64,000 nucleotides of DNA from Isoptericola peretonis (GTDB lineage Bacteria > Actinomycetota > Actinomycetes > Actinomycetales > Cellulomonadaceae). Positions within the stretch are counted from its first letter, which is position 1, and each line of letters opens with the position of its first letter. The notes under the pieces were generated by a model. That model did no database searches and was not told the origin of the DNA. It was given only the letters and a program-made list of their open reading frames with translations. This document shows, in pieces, positions 1 to 9,026 of the stretch. Where the stretch lies: assembly GCA_023241745.1 (NCBI GenBank), contig JALQCY010000004.1, forward strand, positions 1 to 64,000, in the 5' to 3' direction. The position numbers and the translations under genes are program-made.

Positions 1-41
1 AAGCCCGGACGGGCCGCCTCAGCTGCGGCCCGTCCGGGCTT
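1..41 (-). terminator. Strong hairpin terminator after phoU
   Basis: A 17-bp perfect inverted repeat (1-17 with 25-41, 7-nt loop) lies just beyond the 3' end of the minus-strand phoU gene. It is GC-rich, as actinobacterial intrinsic terminators usually are. Its inner edge abuts the first GAGATAGAGAA repeat unit. Whatever lies to the left is outside the window. Confidence 0.75.
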
Positions 42-73
42 CTCTATCTCGCGGACTTGCCTTCTCTATCTCG
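40..73 (-). repeat. Two-unit GAGATAGAGAA repeat downstream of phoU
   Basis: Two copies of TTCTCTATCTCG begin at 40 and 62, exactly 22 bp apart. Read in the direction of phoU they are CGAGATAGAGAA and start 7 nt after the phoU stop codon. The same unit with the same period recurs at 17358-17482, again next to stop codons. I do not recognise it as a named repeat family. Confidence 0.8.
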
Positions 74-80
74 GCGAGGG

Positions 81-746
81 TCAGACGTCGGCGCGCGCGT
101 GCTCGTCGTCGAAGTTGCCGGTGACGAGGAACGTGATGCGGCGGGCGACGGACACGCCGTGGTCGCCGAACCGCTCGTAGTACCGGCCGAGCAGGGTGAC
201 GTCCACGGTCTCCTGCGCGGTGCCGTGCCACTCGGGGTCGAGCGTCGCGGCGAAGGTGTCCTGGTGCAGGGCGTCGAGGAGGTCGTCGTCCTGCTGCACC
301 TCGGCCGCGAGGGTGACGTCGCGCGTGGCGAGCAGCGCCGTCGTGCGCTGGGCGACGTGCACCGCCGCGCCGTGCATCTTGACGAACGTCTCCCGCGCCG
401 GGCCGGGCACCGCCTGGGCGGGGTAGCGCCCGCGGGCGATCTCGGCGACGTGGCGGGCGAGGTCGCCCATGCGCTCGAGCGAGGCGCTGATGCGCAGCGC
501 CGAGATGACGACGCGCAGGTCGGTGGCGACGGGGGCCTGCTGCGCGAGCAGGTGCACGCAGCGCTCGTCGAGCTCGCTCTCGAGCCGGTCGATGGCGTGG
601 TCGGAGGCAATGACCTCCTGCGCGAGCTGGTGGTCGGCCTCCAGCAGGGCGTCGCCCGCGCGCCGGATGGCCGACTCGACGAGCCGGCTCATCTCGATGA
701 GGTCGTCACCGACCTGGCGCAGCTCGGCCTCGAAGATCTCTCGCAT
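81..746 (-). CDS. phoU: Phosphate-specific transport accessory protein PhoU
   Basis: PhoU is a cytoplasmic all-helical protein that links the Pst transporter to the phosphate sensor kinase, restraining signalling when phosphate is plentiful. The 221-residue product has the two-repeat PhoU layout, with the conserved LERMGDLARHVAEIAR segment in the first repeat and YYERFGDHGVSVARRI in the second. These carry the E/D-rich metal-binding signatures of the family. The usual family length is about 215-240. I chose the ATG at 746 because the product then begins at the family N-terminus (MREIFEAELRQVGDDL). It is divergent from senX3, and PHO-box-like repeats lie between them, so it probably belongs to the phosphate regulon. 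Confidence 0.95.
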   Translation of the reverse strand: MREIFEAELRQVGDDLIEMSRLVESAIRRAGDALLEADHQLAQEVIASDHAIDRLESELDERCVHLLAQQAPVATDLRVVISALRISASLERMGDLARHVAEIARGRYPAQAVPGPARETFVKMHGAAVHVAQRTTALLATRDVTLAAEVQQDDDLLDALHQDTFAATLDPEWHGTAQETVDVTLLGRYYERFGDHGVSVARRITFLVTGNFDDEHARADV

Positions 747-813
747 CGCTGTCCTCTCGGGGTGAAGGGGGTCTGCGTCCACCTTGCCACGCCCCGTGGA
801 CGCGCCGGAGGCG

Positions 814-846
814 CCCAGGTGAACGCAGGGCGGGTCGAAGGTGAAC
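814..846 (-). promoter_or_regulatory. Putative PHO box between phoU and senX3
   Basis: On the minus strand GTTCACC occurs at 846-840 and again at 824-818, 22 bp apart, with a degenerate 11-nt unit between them. PhoP/RegX3-type regulators of actinobacteria bind 11-nt direct repeats built on GTTCACC, so the spacing of two units fits. The direction suits control of phoU. The box could also affect senX3. Confidence 0.6.
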
Positions 847-906
847 AGTGGACGACGGCTCGCTGAGCAGTTCCGCTCCGCGACGGATTCCTCGGGCGCG
901 CCCACC

Positions 907-912
907 TAGGCT
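907..912 (+). promoter_or_regulatory. Leaderless-type -10 box of senX3
   Basis: TAGGCT ends 6 nt before the senX3 GTG. With a transcription start about 7 nt after the -10, the mRNA would begin at or next to the start codon, and no Shine-Dalgarno sequence is seen. Confidence 0.5.
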
Positions 913-918
913 GCAGTC

Positions 919-2112
919 GTGGACGGAATCATCCAGGGAGTGACCGCGGTGTTCGCGGGCATCTTCGGAGTCGTGGTGGGCGTGGTCGCGGCCGTCGCCT
1001 TCCGCTTCTCCGAGCGTGTCCAGCGCCGGTCGCCCGAGGCGGCCCCCGCCGAGCTCGACGAGGGGCTCGTCCGCGTGCTCGCGGTGCTGCGCTCGGCGGC
1101 GGTCGTCCTGGACGAGGAGGACGACGTCGTGCGGGCGTCGCCGCCGGCGTACGCGCTGGGGGTGGTGCGCAACGACGCCCTCCAGCACCCGGCGATCGTC
1201 GACCTGGTGCGCGAGGTGCGCCGCGACGGGGTGATCCGCGAGAAGGAGCTCGAGCTGCCGCGCGGGCCGATCGGGTCGGGCACGGTGCTGCTGCAGGTGC
1301 GGGTGGCGCCCGTCGGCCCCGACAAGCTCCTCGTGCTGGCCGAGGACCGCACGGAGGCCCGCCGCGTCGAGGCCATCCGCCGGGACTTCGTCGTCAACGT
1401 GTCGCACGAGCTGAAGACGCCCGTGGGCGCGCTCGCGCTGCTGGCCGAGACGGTGCAGGACGCCGCGGACGACCCGGTCGCGGTGCGCCGCTTCGCCGAG
1501 CGGATGCAGGCCGAGGCGACGCGGTTGTCCGCGCTGGTGCACGAGATCATCGAGCTGTCCCGCCTGCAGGTGGCCGGCGCGCTCCAGGAGGTCGGCACCA
1601 TCCCCGTGAAGGGCGTGGTCGACGAGGCGGTGGACCGGGCGCGCACCAACGCGCAGGCCAAGAACATCACCATCACGGTGGGCGGCACCGCGGACGTCCT
1701 CGTCTACGGCGACCACAACCTGCTGGTGACGGCGGTGCGCAACCTGCTCGACAACGCGGTGGCCTACTCCGCGGAGAACACCCGCGTGGGCGTGGGCGTG
1801 CGCGAGCGCGACGGCCTGGTCGAGATCGACGTCGTCGACCAGGGCGTCGGCATCGCCGCCGACGAGCAGGACCGCGTCTTCGAGCGCTTCTACCGCGTGG
1901 ACCCGGCGCGGTCGCGCGACACCGGGGGCACGGGCCTGGGCCTGAGCATCGTCAAGCACGTCGCGGCGGACCACGGCGGCGACGTGCAGATGTGGTCGGA
2001 GCCGGGCAAGGGCTCCACCTTCACCCTGCGCATCCCCGCGGCCGACGTGCCGCAGGAGCTTCCGCACGATCAACAGCCCGCAGAGGGCACGGACGAGGAG
2101 GTAGGCGCGTGA
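919..2112 (+). CDS. senX3: Phosphate sensor histidine kinase SenX3/PhoR type
   Basis: Membrane sensor kinase that with RegX3 controls phosphate-starvation genes. The 397-residue product starts with one or two short membrane segments (about residues 1-35). A PAS-like region (about 50-150) follows, then the DHp helix with phospho-acceptor His163 in NVSHELKTPVG, and an HATPase domain with an N box (NLLDNAVAYS), VDQGVGI and GTGLGLSIVKH. Length matches mycobacterial SenX3 (about 410). The GTG start at 919 is supported by a TANNNT box 6 nt upstream. The stop overlaps the regX3 start (GTGA), so the pair is co-translated. The family is known to sense phosphate indirectly through Pst and PhoU, all encoded here. 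Confidence 0.93.
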   Translation: MDGIIQGVTAVFAGIFGVVVGVVAAVAFRFSERVQRRSPEAAPAELDEGLVRVLAVLRSAAVVLDEEDDVVRASPPAYALGVVRNDALQHPAIVDLVREVRRDGVIREKELELPRGPIGSGTVLLQVRVAPVGPDKLLVLAEDRTEARRVEAIRRDFVVNVSHELKTPVGALALLAETVQDAADDPVAVRRFAERMQAEATRLSALVHEIIELSRLQVAGALQEVGTIPVKGVVDEAVDRARTNAQAKNITITVGGTADVLVYGDHNLLVTAVRNLLDNAVAYSAENTRVGVGVRERDGLVEIDVVDQGVGIAADEQDRVFERFYRVDPARSRDTGGTGLGLSIVKHVAADHGGDVQMWSEPGKGSTFTLRIPAADVPQELPHDQQPAEGTDEEVGA

Positions 2113-2825
2113 CGCGCATCCTGGTGGTCGAGGACGAGGAGTCCTACCGCGACCCCCTGACGTATCAGCTCACCCGTGAGGGCTTCGAGGTCGTGGAGGC
2201 GTCGAACGGGGTGGACGCGCTGGCCGCCTACGACGACGGCGGCGCGGACCTGGTCCTGCTGGACCTCATGCTGCCCGGCCTCTCCGGCACGGAGGTGTGC
2301 CGGGAGCTGCGGCAGCGGGGCGACGTGCCCGTCATCATGCTCACGGCCAAGGACTCGGAGATCGACAAGGTGGTGGGCCTCGAGCTGGGCGCCGACGACT
2401 ACGTCACGAAGCCGTACTCCTTCCGCGAGCTGCTGGCGCGCATGCGCGCCGTGATGCGCCGTAGGGGTCCGGCGTCGCCCGAGGCGGGCTCGAACGGGCA
2501 CGACGACGACGGCGAGCCGGTGCTCGAGGTCGGCCCGGTGCGCATGGACGTGGAGCGCCACACGGTGACCGTGGGCGGGGGCGCGGTGTCGCTGCCGCTC
2601 AAGGAGTTCGACCTGCTCGAGCTGCTGCTGCGCAACGCCGGCCGCGTGCTCACGCGCGGGCAGCTCATCGACCGCGTGTGGGGGGCGGACTACGTGGGCG
2701 ACACCAAGACGCTCGACGTTCACGTGAAGCGCATCCGCTCCAAGATCGAGGCCGACCCCGGCTCGCCGCAGCTCCTCCTGACGGTGCGCGGCCTGGGCTA
2801 CAAGCTGGCCGACGAGGACGCCTGA
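2109..2825 (+). CDS. regX3: Phosphate response regulator RegX3 (OmpR family)
   Basis: DNA-binding response regulator and partner of SenX3. The 238-residue product has a receiver domain (1-118) with the acidic pocket at E8-D9, phospho-acceptor Asp52 (LVLLDLMLPG) and the conserved Lys in DDYVTKPYS. A winged-helix effector follows (about 140-235) with the OmpR-type end TVRGLGYKLA. The GTG start at 2109 overlaps the senX3 stop by four bases. It lies directly upstream of pstS, whose promoter region carries a perfect pair of PHO-box units, the likely target of this protein. Confidence 0.93.
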   Translation: MTRILVVEDEESYRDPLTYQLTREGFEVVEASNGVDALAAYDDGGADLVLLDLMLPGLSGTEVCRELRQRGDVPVIMLTAKDSEIDKVVGLELGADDYVTKPYSFRELLARMRAVMRRRGPASPEAGSNGHDDDGEPVLEVGPVRMDVERHTVTVGGGAVSLPLKEFDLLELLLRNAGRVLTRGQLIDRVWGADYVGDTKTLDVHVKRIRSKIEADPGSPQLLLTVRGLGYKLADEDA

Positions 2826-2842
2826 CCCGGCCGCCTCGCACT

Positions 2843-2864
2843 GTTCACCCGTCGTTCACCTGCT
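2843..2864 (+). promoter_or_regulatory. PHO box upstream of pstS
   Basis: Two adjacent 11-nt direct repeats, GTTCACCCGTC (2843-2853) and GTTCACCTGCT (2854-2864), match the GTTCACC-based PHO box bound by actinobacterial PhoP/RegX3 regulators. A candidate -10 box, TAGCGT, lies at 2892-2897, giving activator-like spacing. This predicts induction of pstSCAB under phosphate limitation. Confidence 0.8.
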
Positions 2865-2956
2865 CCTGGGTCCCGAGCCACCTTGCGTGCCTAGCGTTCC
2901 CGACGAACGCCGGTACTCCGCCGGTGCCACTCCGTGTGAACAGGATGGAACGAGAC

Positions 2957-4069
2957 GTGAAGCTCAGCCGATTCACCCGTGCTGGATCTGCCGTCGCGGT
3001 CGGCGCGCTGGCCCTGACCCTCGCCGCGTGCGGCTCGGACCCGGCCGCGCCGGGCGCGGAGTCCACCGGTGGCCCGGCGGAGGGCAGCGACTCCGCGCTC
3101 TCCGGCGAGCTCAGCGGTGGCGGGGCGTCCTCGCAGGAGTCCGCCCAGGAGGCCTGGCGTGCCGGCTTCCAGACGGCCAACCCCGACGTGACCGTCAACT
3201 ACGACCCGGTCGGCTCCGGCGGTGGCCGCACCGGCTTCACCGACGGCTCCTACGCGTTCGCCGGCTCGGACGCGGCGCTGGACGAGGAGGAGATGACGGC
3301 GGCCGAGGCCCAGTGCGGCGAGGGCGGCGTCATCGAGTTCCCCGGCTACGTGAGCCCGATCGCCGTGGCCTTCAACCTGCCCGGCGTCGAGTCGCTGAAC
3401 CTCAAGCCGGAGGTGATCGCGAACATCTTCTCGGGCAAGATCACCACCTGGAACGACGAGGCGATCGCCGCCGACAACCCCGACGCCGAGCTGCCTGACT
3501 CGGCGATCACCGTGGTGCACCGCTCGGACGACTCGGGCACCACCGAGAACTTCCAGGCCTACCTGCACGAGGCCGCTCCCGACGCCTGGGAGCACGAGCC
3601 CGAGGGCGTGTGGCCGATCGAGGGCCAGGAGTCCGCGCAGGGCACCTCCGGCGTCGTCTCGGCCGCGCAGTCGGGCGAGGGCACGATCACCTACGCCGAC
3701 GCCTCCCAGATCTCCGGCCTGGGCACCGTGGCGGTCGGCGTGGGCGACGAGTTCGTGCCGTACAGCGCCGAGGCGGCCGCCGAGGTCGTGGCGCAGTCCC
3801 CGCGGGCCGAGGGCACGGCGGACGGCGTGTACTCGATCGAGCTCAAGCGCGACGTCGCGGGCACCTACCCGGTCGTCCTGGTCTCGTACCTGCTCGCGTG
3901 CGGCACCTACGCCGACCAGGCGCAGGCCGACCTGGTCAAGGGCTACATGTCCTACCTCGTGAGCGAGGAGGGCCAGAAGGCCGCGGCCGACGCCGCGGGC
4001 TCGGCGCCGCTGTCGGCGGACATCCGCGACGCGGTCCTGCCGTCGATCGAGGCGATCACTGCCGGCTGA
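2957..4069 (+). CDS. pstS: Phosphate-binding lipoprotein PstS
   Basis: Extracytoplasmic solute-binding protein that captures phosphate and passes it to PstC/PstA. The 370-residue product has a lipoprotein signal with lipobox LAAC (lipidated Cys25), then the periplasmic-binding fold. Phosphate-loop motifs are visible: GGGASSQ, FAGSDAAL, VHRSDDSGTTENF and AQGTSGVVS. I chose the GTG at 2957, giving a short basic n-region (VKLSRFTR) with GGAACGAG upstream; an in-frame ATG lies four codons earlier at 2945. First gene of pstSCAB, preceded by a PHO box. A stem-loop separates it from pstC, which may favour higher PstS output. Confidence 0.93.
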   Translation: MKLSRFTRAGSAVAVGALALTLAACGSDPAAPGAESTGGPAEGSDSALSGELSGGGASSQESAQEAWRAGFQTANPDVTVNYDPVGSGGGRTGFTDGSYAFAGSDAALDEEEMTAAEAQCGEGGVIEFPGYVSPIAVAFNLPGVESLNLKPEVIANIFSGKITTWNDEAIAADNPDAELPDSAITVVHRSDDSGTTENFQAYLHEAAPDAWEHEPEGVWPIEGQESAQGTSGVVSAAQSGEGTITYADASQISGLGTVAVGVGDEFVPYSAEAAAEVVAQSPRAEGTADGVYSIELKRDVAGTYPVVLVSYLLACGTYADQAQADLVKGYMSYLVSEEGQKAAADAAGSAPLSADIRDAVLPSIEAITAG

Positions 4070-4085
4070 CCGGACACGCACCGCG

Positions 4086-4127
4086 GGCCGAGCCTGTCGA
4101 GACCTGAGCGTCTCGACGGGCTCGGCC
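4086..4127. repeat. Intergenic palindrome between pstS and pstC
   Basis: An 18-bp stem (4086-4103 with 4110-4127, one G-T pair, 6-nt loop) lies between pstS and pstC. The core GGCCGAGCCTGTCGAGACC closely matches a unit at 16302-16320 upstream of rlmB, so it is a dispersed element and not a one-off terminator. Its position inside the operon suits a processing, stabilising or attenuating role. Confidence 0.7.
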
Positions 4128-4166
4128 GGCACCGGCACCACCACCGCAGGACGACGAGGAGTACGA

Positions 4167-5159
4167 GTGACCACCACCGTCAGCCCGCCCCCCGAGAGGG
4201 CGCCGGGTCGACCACGCCGACGAGGTCGCACCACCGACCGGGGCTTCAACCGCGCCTTCCGCTGGATCGCCGTCGGCGCGGGCGTCCTGATCCTGGCGGT
4301 GCTGGCCGCCGTCGCGGTGTTCCTGCTGCAGCAGGCCTGGCCCGCGCTGACCGCCGGCTCGGACGAGCTGGCGGCGTCGGTGCCGCGCTACCCCGACGAC
4401 ACGTCGCTGCTGGAGTACGTGGGCCCGCTCGTGTTCGGCACGCTGCTGGCCGCCGCCCTCGCGCTGGCGCTGGCCACGCCGGTCGCGATGGGGATCGCGC
4501 TGTTCATCTCGCACTACGCGCCGCCGCGGCTGTCCCAGGTGCTCGGCTACCTGGTGGACCTGCTGGCCGCCGTGCCCTCGGTCATCTACGGCCTGTGGGG
4601 CATCTTCGTGCTCGGGCCCGCGGCGCTTCCCGTGTGGGAGTGGCTGAACTCGTGGTTCGGGTGGTTCCCGCTCTTCGCCGGCCCGGTGTCGCCCACGTCC
4701 CGCGTGCTCGCCACGGTCGCGGTGGTGCTCGCCGTGATGATCCTGCCGATCATCACCGCGGTCGCCCGCGAGGTCTTCCTGCAGACGCCGAAGCTCCACG
4801 AGGAGGCGGCCCTGGCGCTCGGCGCCACCCGCTGGGAGATGGTGCGCACCGCGGTGCTTCCCTTCGGCCGCTCCGGCGTCATCTCCGCCGCGATGCTCGG
4901 CCTGGGCCGCGCGCTCGGCGAGACGATGGCCGTGCTCATGATCCTGTCGCCCGGGTTCCTGTACTCGTTCAAGATCCTCGACAGCTCCCAGCAGCAGACC
5001 ATCGCCGCGTACATCGCGCTCGACTTCCCGGAGGCGAGCGGGCTCGCGGTGAACACGCTGATCGCCACGGGCCTCGTGCTGTTCGTCATCACGCTGGCCG
5101 TCAACATGGGGGCGCGCGCGATCGTGGCGCGCCGCAAGGAATTCTCGGGGGCCAACTGA
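4167..5159 (+). CDS. pstC: Phosphate ABC transporter permease PstC
   Basis: Inner-membrane permease subunit of the high-affinity phosphate transporter. The 330-residue product has about six membrane helices after a basic cytoplasmic start ([15 protein letters not shown]). The binding-protein-dependent transport signature appears near residues 210-255 ([21 protein letters not shown], then [12 protein letters not shown]). The family is usually 300-340 residues. The GTG at 4167 follows the purine-rich GACGAGGAG. The stop codon overlaps the pstA start (TGATG), consistent with a PstC-PstA heterodimer made in equal amounts. Confidence 0.94.
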   Translation: MTTTVSPPPERAPGRPRRRGRTTDRGFNRAFRWIAVGAGVLILAVLAAVAVFLLQQAWPALTAGSDELAASVPRYPDDTSLLEYVGPLVFGTLLAAALALALATPVAMGIALFISHYAPPRLSQVLGYLVDLLAAVPSVIYGLWGIFVLGPAALPVWEWLNSWFGWFPLFAGPVSPTSRVLATVAVVLAVMILPIITAVAREVFLQTPKLHEEAALALGATRWEMVRTAVLPFGRSGVISAAMLGLGRALGETMAVLMILSPGFLYSFKILDSSQQQTIAAYIALDFPEASGLAVNTLIATGLVLFVITLAVNMGARAIVARRKEFSGAN

Positions 5160-6127
5160 TGAGCACCGCCACCATCCCGGACCCCTCCGGCACCACCGAG
5201 GCCACCGCCCGCACGCGGGCCGCGCTGACCGGCGCCGACGGCGCCCGGCGCCGCAAGGACCGCACGATGACCGTCCTGATCTGGTCGGCGTTCGTCGTGG
5301 CGATGGCCCCGCTGGTCTCCCTGATCTGGACGGTGCTGAGCAACGGCGCCGCCCGCATCAGCATGGACTTCCTGTCCTTGTCGATGCGCAACATCTTCGG
5401 CGGCGACCCGAGCGGCGGCATCTACCACGCCATCGTGGGCACGCTGATCATCACGGCCCTCGCCACGGTGATCTCCGTCCCGGTGGGCCTGCTCGCCGCC
5501 ATCTACCTGGTCGAGTACGGCAAGGGCGTCCTCGCCCGCGCGGTGACGTTCTTCGTGGACGTCATGACGGGCATCCCGTCGATCGTCGCGGGCCTGTTCG
5601 CCGTCTCGCTGTTCACCCTGTTCCTCGGGCCGGGGGTGCGGATGGGCGTCATCGGCGCCGTCGCGCTGTCCGTGCTGATGATCCCCGTGGTCGTGCGGTC
5701 CTGCGAGGAGATGCTCAAGCTCGTCCCCAACGAGCTGCGCGAGGCGTCGTACGCCCTGGGCGTGCCGAAGTGGCTGACGATCGTCAAGGTGGTGCTCCGC
5801 ACCTCGGTGGCCGGCCTCACCACCGGCATCCTGCTCGCCGTGGCGCGCGTCATCGGCGAGACGGCGCCCCTGCTCGTGACGGTCGGCGTCACCGACTCGA
5901 TCAACTTCGACCCGTTCGAGGGCCGCATGATGACGCTGCCGGTGTTCGCCTACCGCCAGTACAGCCAGGGGCAGGCCACCTGCCCGGGCGGCGAGTCGGC
6001 CACCTGCGTGGCCGACATCGCGATCCAGAACGCGTGGGGCGCGGCTCTCGTGCTGATCGTCCTGGTGCTCGCCCTCAACCTCATCGGCCGGCTGGTGAAC
6101 CGCTGGTTCTCCCCGAAGCTGCGCTGA
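5159..6127 (+). CDS. pstA: Phosphate ABC transporter permease PstA
   Basis: Second membrane subunit of the Pst transporter. The 322-residue product has about six membrane helices and the coupling-helix motif region [21 protein letters not shown] followed by [15 protein letters not shown], which contacts PstB. The ATG at 5159 overlaps the pstC stop. A loop with two cysteines ([12 protein letters not shown]) lies between the last two membrane helices, probably on the outside, and is not a feature I would expect in every PstA. pstB follows 44 nt downstream. Confidence 0.94.
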   Translation: MSTATIPDPSGTTEATARTRAALTGADGARRRKDRTMTVLIWSAFVVAMAPLVSLIWTVLSNGAARISMDFLSLSMRNIFGGDPSGGIYHAIVGTLIITALATVISVPVGLLAAIYLVEYGKGVLARAVTFFVDVMTGIPSIVAGLFAVSLFTLFLGPGVRMGVIGAVALSVLMIPVVVRSCEEMLKLVPNELREASYALGVPKWLTIVKVVLRTSVAGLTTGILLAVARVIGETAPLLVTVGVTDSINFDPFEGRMMTLPVFAYRQYSQGQATCPGGESATCVADIAIQNAWGAALVLIVLVLALNLIGRLVNRWFSPKLR

Positions 6128-6171
6128 CCCGCAGCCGCCGCCCGCCGCAGCCCACCAGAAAGAGACAGACG

Positions 6172-6987
6172 ATGGCACAGCGCATCGACGTGAAGGACCT
6201 CAACATCTACTACGGCGACTTCCTCGCCGTGCAGGACGTGTCGATGACGATCGACCCCCAGTCGGTGACGGCGTTCATCGGCCCGTCCGGGTGCGGCAAG
6301 TCGACGTTCCTGCGCACGCTCAACCGGATGCACGAGGTGATCCCGGGCGCGCGCGTCGAGGGGACCGTCGAGATGGAGGGCGTCGACCTCTACGGGGACG
6401 ACATCGACCCCGTGGCCGTGCGGCGCAACGTGGGCATGGTCTTCCAGCGCCCCAACCCGTTCCCCACCATGTCCATCCGGGACAACGTCCTGGCGGGGGT
6501 GCGGCTCAACAACCGGCGCATCAGCAAGTCGGCCGCCGAGGAGCTCGTCGAGGCCTCGCTGCGCGGGGCGAACCTGTGGAACGAGGTGAAGGACCGGCTC
6601 GACCGCCCGGGCTCGGGCCTGTCGGGCGGCCAGCAGCAGCGGCTGTGCATCGCCCGCGCCATCGCGGTGAAGCCGCAGGTGCTGCTGATGGACGAGCCCT
6701 GCTCGGCCCTGGACCCGATCTCGACGCTCGCGATCGAGGACCTCATCGGCGAGCTGAAGCAGGACTACACGATCGTGATCGTGACCCACAACATGCAGCA
6801 GGCCGCGCGGGTCAGCGACCGCACGGCGTTCTTCAACATCGCCGGCACGGGCAAGCCGGGCCGGCTGATCGAGATGAACGAGACGTCGACCATCTTCTCC
6901 ACGCCCGCGGAGCAGGCGACGGAGGACTACGTCTCCGCCCCCTTCCTCGTCCGGGCGTCTCAGGACGTCGCGGCGGTGGGCACGTAG
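6172..6987 (+). CDS. pstB: Phosphate ABC transporter ATPase PstB
   Basis: Cytoplasmic ATPase that drives phosphate import. The 271-residue product shows Walker [10 protein letters not shown] (37-45), the Q loop in [11 protein letters not shown], the ABC signature LSGGQQQR, Walker [14 protein letters not shown] and the switch His in VTHNMQQA. Both length and sequence are typical of PstB. The ATG at 6172 follows GAAAGAGACAG. The last 28 bases overlap the 3' end of the convergent lipoprotein gene, so no terminator fits between them. Confidence 0.96.
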   Translation: MAQRIDVKDLNIYYGDFLAVQDVSMTIDPQSVTAFIGPSGCGKSTFLRTLNRMHEVIPGARVEGTVEMEGVDLYGDDIDPVAVRRNVGMVFQRPNPFPTMSIRDNVLAGVRLNNRRISKSAAEELVEASLRGANLWNEVKDRLDRPGSGLSGGQQQRLCIARAIAVKPQVLLMDEPCSALDPISTLAIEDLIGELKQDYTIVIVTHNMQQAARVSDRTAFFNIAGTGKPGRLIEMNETSTIFSTPAEQATEDYVSAPFLVRASQDVAAVGT

Positions 6988-7451
6988 GCCTGGTACTCGG
7001 GGAGCGTGCCGTCCATGACGGGCAGGAAGAAGTCCTCCTCGACTCCGGCCCCGGAGAGGGTGGACTCCAGGTCGCCGCCCGGGTGCGTGGCGACGGCGTC
7101 GAGCTGGGCGTCCACGACCTGGTCCCCCTCCTGGTCGGCGCTGAGGTAGATGGTCCGGCCCGCCGGAACGCTGAGCGACAGCGGCGCGGCGCCCTCGGCG
7201 GTGAGCACGAAGTCGACGTCCTCGGCCGAGTCGTTCGTGAGCGCGCCGAGCACCGCGCCGGGCTCGCCCTCGCCCTCGGAGACGACCATGAGGTTGATGC
7301 CGCGCACGTGGTCCGTGAGGTTGATGCGCACGCCGTCCGACGGGGCGTACGGCATGGTCGTGATCGTCGGGGAGCAGGCGGCCAGCAGCAGGGCGCCCGT
7401 CATGACGCTGGCGGCGGCGACGGTGCGTGCGGGGCGGGCGGAGCGGAACAC
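6960..7451 (-). CDS. Small lipoprotein of unknown function
   Basis: A 163-residue secreted lipoprotein. The signal peptide has lipobox LLAAC (lipidated Cys26), followed by a roughly 135-residue beta-rich domain with no family I can name. The shape, with a segment like [21 protein letters not shown], resembles actinobacterial exported proteins that may form a copper-chaperone-like beta-sandwich, but the Met/His copper ligands of that family are not evident. It is convergent with pstB and overlaps it by 28 bp. A TAGGAT box on the minus strand at 7574-7569 could be its promoter. Function unknown. Confidence 0.75.
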   Translation of the reverse strand: MFRSARPARTVAAASVMTGALLLAACSPTITTMPYAPSDGVRINLTDHVRGINLMVVSEGEGEPGAVLGALTNDSAEDVDFVLTAEGAAPLSLSVPAGRTIYLSADQEGDQVVDAQLDAVATHPGGDLESTLSGAGVEEDFFLPVMDGTLPEYQAYVPTAATS

Positions 7452-7693
7452 GTGCTCTCCTTCGAAGGGCGTCGGCTCGCTGCCGCCAGGGAGCGGCGCG
7501 AGCGCGGGGCGTCAGGGGGTCCGCCCGCGCCGGGCGCGGGGGATCGGGCCTGCAGTGGGCCCGCAGCCATCCTAACGATGCACCGGGAGTGCTGCGTCCC
7601 TGGGCGCGCTACCAGCCCTCTGACCTGCGGAAACGTGGTCTGTGGACAGCGCCCGGAAGGGCGCGCGAGAGGGGGGTGTCGGTGTCCGCGTGA

Positions 7694-7699
7694 TAAGAT
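7694..7699 (+). promoter_or_regulatory. Candidate -10 box of carD
   Basis: TAAGAT, within TGATAAGATAGG, lies 28 nt before the carD start and is AT-rich against a strongly GC-rich background. A small hairpin (GCGCCC/GGGCGC, 7649-7664) precedes it. No clear -35 was found. The rest of the 7452-7727 gap holds only the divergent lipoprotein promoter region. Confidence 0.4.
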
Positions 7700-7727
7700 A
7701 GGCGACTGGGAAAGGGGACATCTGCAG

Positions 7728-8210
7728 ATGACGTTCACAGTAGGCGAGACGGTTGTCTACCCGCATCACGGCGCCGCGCTGATCGAAGAGATCAAGACGC
7801 GGAAGATCCGTGGCGAGGAGAAGATGTACCTCAAGCTCAAGGTTGCCCAGGGCGACCTGACGATCGAGGTCCCGGCAGAGAACGTCGACCTCGTCGGCGT
7901 GCGCGACGTGGTCGACCAGCAGGGGCTGGACCGCGTCTTCGAGGTGCTGCGCGCGCCCTACACGGAAGAGCCCACCAACTGGTCCCGCCGGTACAAGGCG
8001 AACCTCGAGAAGCTTGCGTCCGGCGACGTGATCAAGGTCGGCGAGGTCGTGCGCGACCTGTCGCGCCGTGACGCCGACCGTGGCCTCTCGGCGGGCGAGA
8101 AGCGCATGCTGGCCAAGGCTCGTCAGATCCTCGAGTCCGAGGTGGCGCTCGCCGAGGGCGTCGACGAGGAGAAGGCCGGCGCCATCATCGACGAGGTGCT
8201 CGCCTCCTGA
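7728..8210 (+). CDS. carD: RNA polymerase-binding transcription factor CarD
   Basis: CarD binds the RNA polymerase beta subunit and promoter DNA and stabilises open complexes. It is essential in mycobacteria. The 160-residue product has the RNAP-interaction domain (about 1-60, [15 protein letters not shown]) and a helical C-terminal DNA-binding domain (about 65-160) that includes the Trp in [13 protein letters not shown], which wedges the promoter in the mycobacterial protein. The ATG at 7728 is preceded by AAAGGGGACA. Downstream come a hairpin terminator and ispD, the order conserved in actinobacteria. Confidence 0.96.
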   Translation: MTFTVGETVVYPHHGAALIEEIKTRKIRGEEKMYLKLKVAQGDLTIEVPAENVDLVGVRDVVDQQGLDRVFEVLRAPYTEEPTNWSRRYKANLEKLASGDVIKVGEVVRDLSRRDADRGLSAGEKRMLAKARQILESEVALAEGVDEEKAGAIIDEVLAS

Positions 8211-8230
8211 GGCACCTCACCAGCGCTGCA

Positions 8231-8267
8231 CGACGGCGACCCCGGCTCCGGCCGCGGGTCGCCGTCG
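8231..8267 (+). terminator. Hairpin terminator after carD
   Basis: A 12-bp perfect stem (8231-8242 with 8256-8267) lies 20 nt after the carD stop and just before the ispD promoter, so ispD probably starts its own transcript. Confidence 0.6.
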
Positions 8268-8276
8268 TCGTTCAGG

Positions 8277-8282
8277 TACGGT
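8277..8282 (+). promoter_or_regulatory. Leaderless-type -10 box of ispD
   Basis: TACGGT ends 6 nt before the ispD GTG. It follows the carD terminator directly, which places the promoter at the very start of the gene. Confidence 0.5.
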
Positions 8283-8288
8283 GACGCC

Positions 8289-9026
8289 GTGACGACGCTC
8301 GCGATCCTGACCGCCGCGGGGTCCGGGACCCGGCTCGGTCGCGACCTTCCCAAGGCCCTGGTCGGCCTGGACGGCTTCCCCCTGGTGGTCCACGCCGCCC
8401 GGCGCCTCGCCTCCTCGGGTGTCGTCGACTCCCTCGTCGTGACGTGCCCCGCCGGGCTGGACTCCGCGGTGCGCGACGTCGTCGCGCAGGACCCGCACGT
8501 GGACGTGCCGGTCCGCGTCGTCGAGGGCGGCGCCACCCGGCAGGCGTCCGTGGCGGCGGGCCTCGCGCTCGCCGGACCGGACGACGACGTGGTCCTCGTG
8601 CACGACGCCGCCCGCCCGCTCGCCCCGCCCCGCCTCGTGCGGCGCGTGGTGGAGGCGGTGCGCGCCGGGCACCGTGCCGTCGTGCCGGGCCTGCCGGTCA
8701 CGGACACCGTGAAGCGGGTGGCCCCGGGTCGCGACGAGTCCGCGGGCGGCGGCCCCGCCGTCGAGCGTGTCGTCGAGACCCCCGACCGGGTGCTGCTGCG
8801 GGCCGTGCAGACCCCGCAGTGCTTCGAGAGGACGCTGCTGGAGCGCGCGCACGCCGAGGGCGCGGGCCGCGCCGCCGCCGAGGGCCTGGCCGCGACGGAC
8901 GACGCCGGCCTCGTCGAGGCGATCGGGGAGGCCGTGCACGTCGTGGCGGGCGAGGAGGCGGCCATGAAGATCACCACCGAACGGGACCTGCTGGTGGCGG
9001 GCCTGCTGCTGGAGGAGGAGTCGTGA
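8289..9026 (+). CDS. ispD: 2-C-methyl-D-erythritol 4-phosphate cytidylyltransferase IspD
   Basis: Transfers CMP to methylerythritol phosphate in the MEP isoprenoid pathway. The 245-residue product has the nucleotidyltransferase start [21 protein letters not shown] (CTP-binding Gly-rich loop with conserved Arg and Lys), the VHDAARPL metal-binding segment and PVTDTVK. About 230-245 residues is normal. It overlaps ispF by four bases (GTGA), so the two are translated as a unit, as in many actinobacteria. The segment [18 protein letters not shown] around residue 145 is a slightly long loop. Confidence 0.94.
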   Translation: MTTLAILTAAGSGTRLGRDLPKALVGLDGFPLVVHAARRLASSGVVDSLVVTCPAGLDSAVRDVVAQDPHVDVPVRVVEGGATRQASVAAGLALAGPDDDVVLVHDAARPLAPPRLVRRVVEAVRAGHRAVVPGLPVTDTVKRVAPGRDESAGGGPAVERVVETPDRVLLRAVQTPQCFERTLLERAHAEGAGRAAAEGLAATDDAGLVEAIGEAVHVVAGEEAAMKITTERDLLVAGLLLEEES

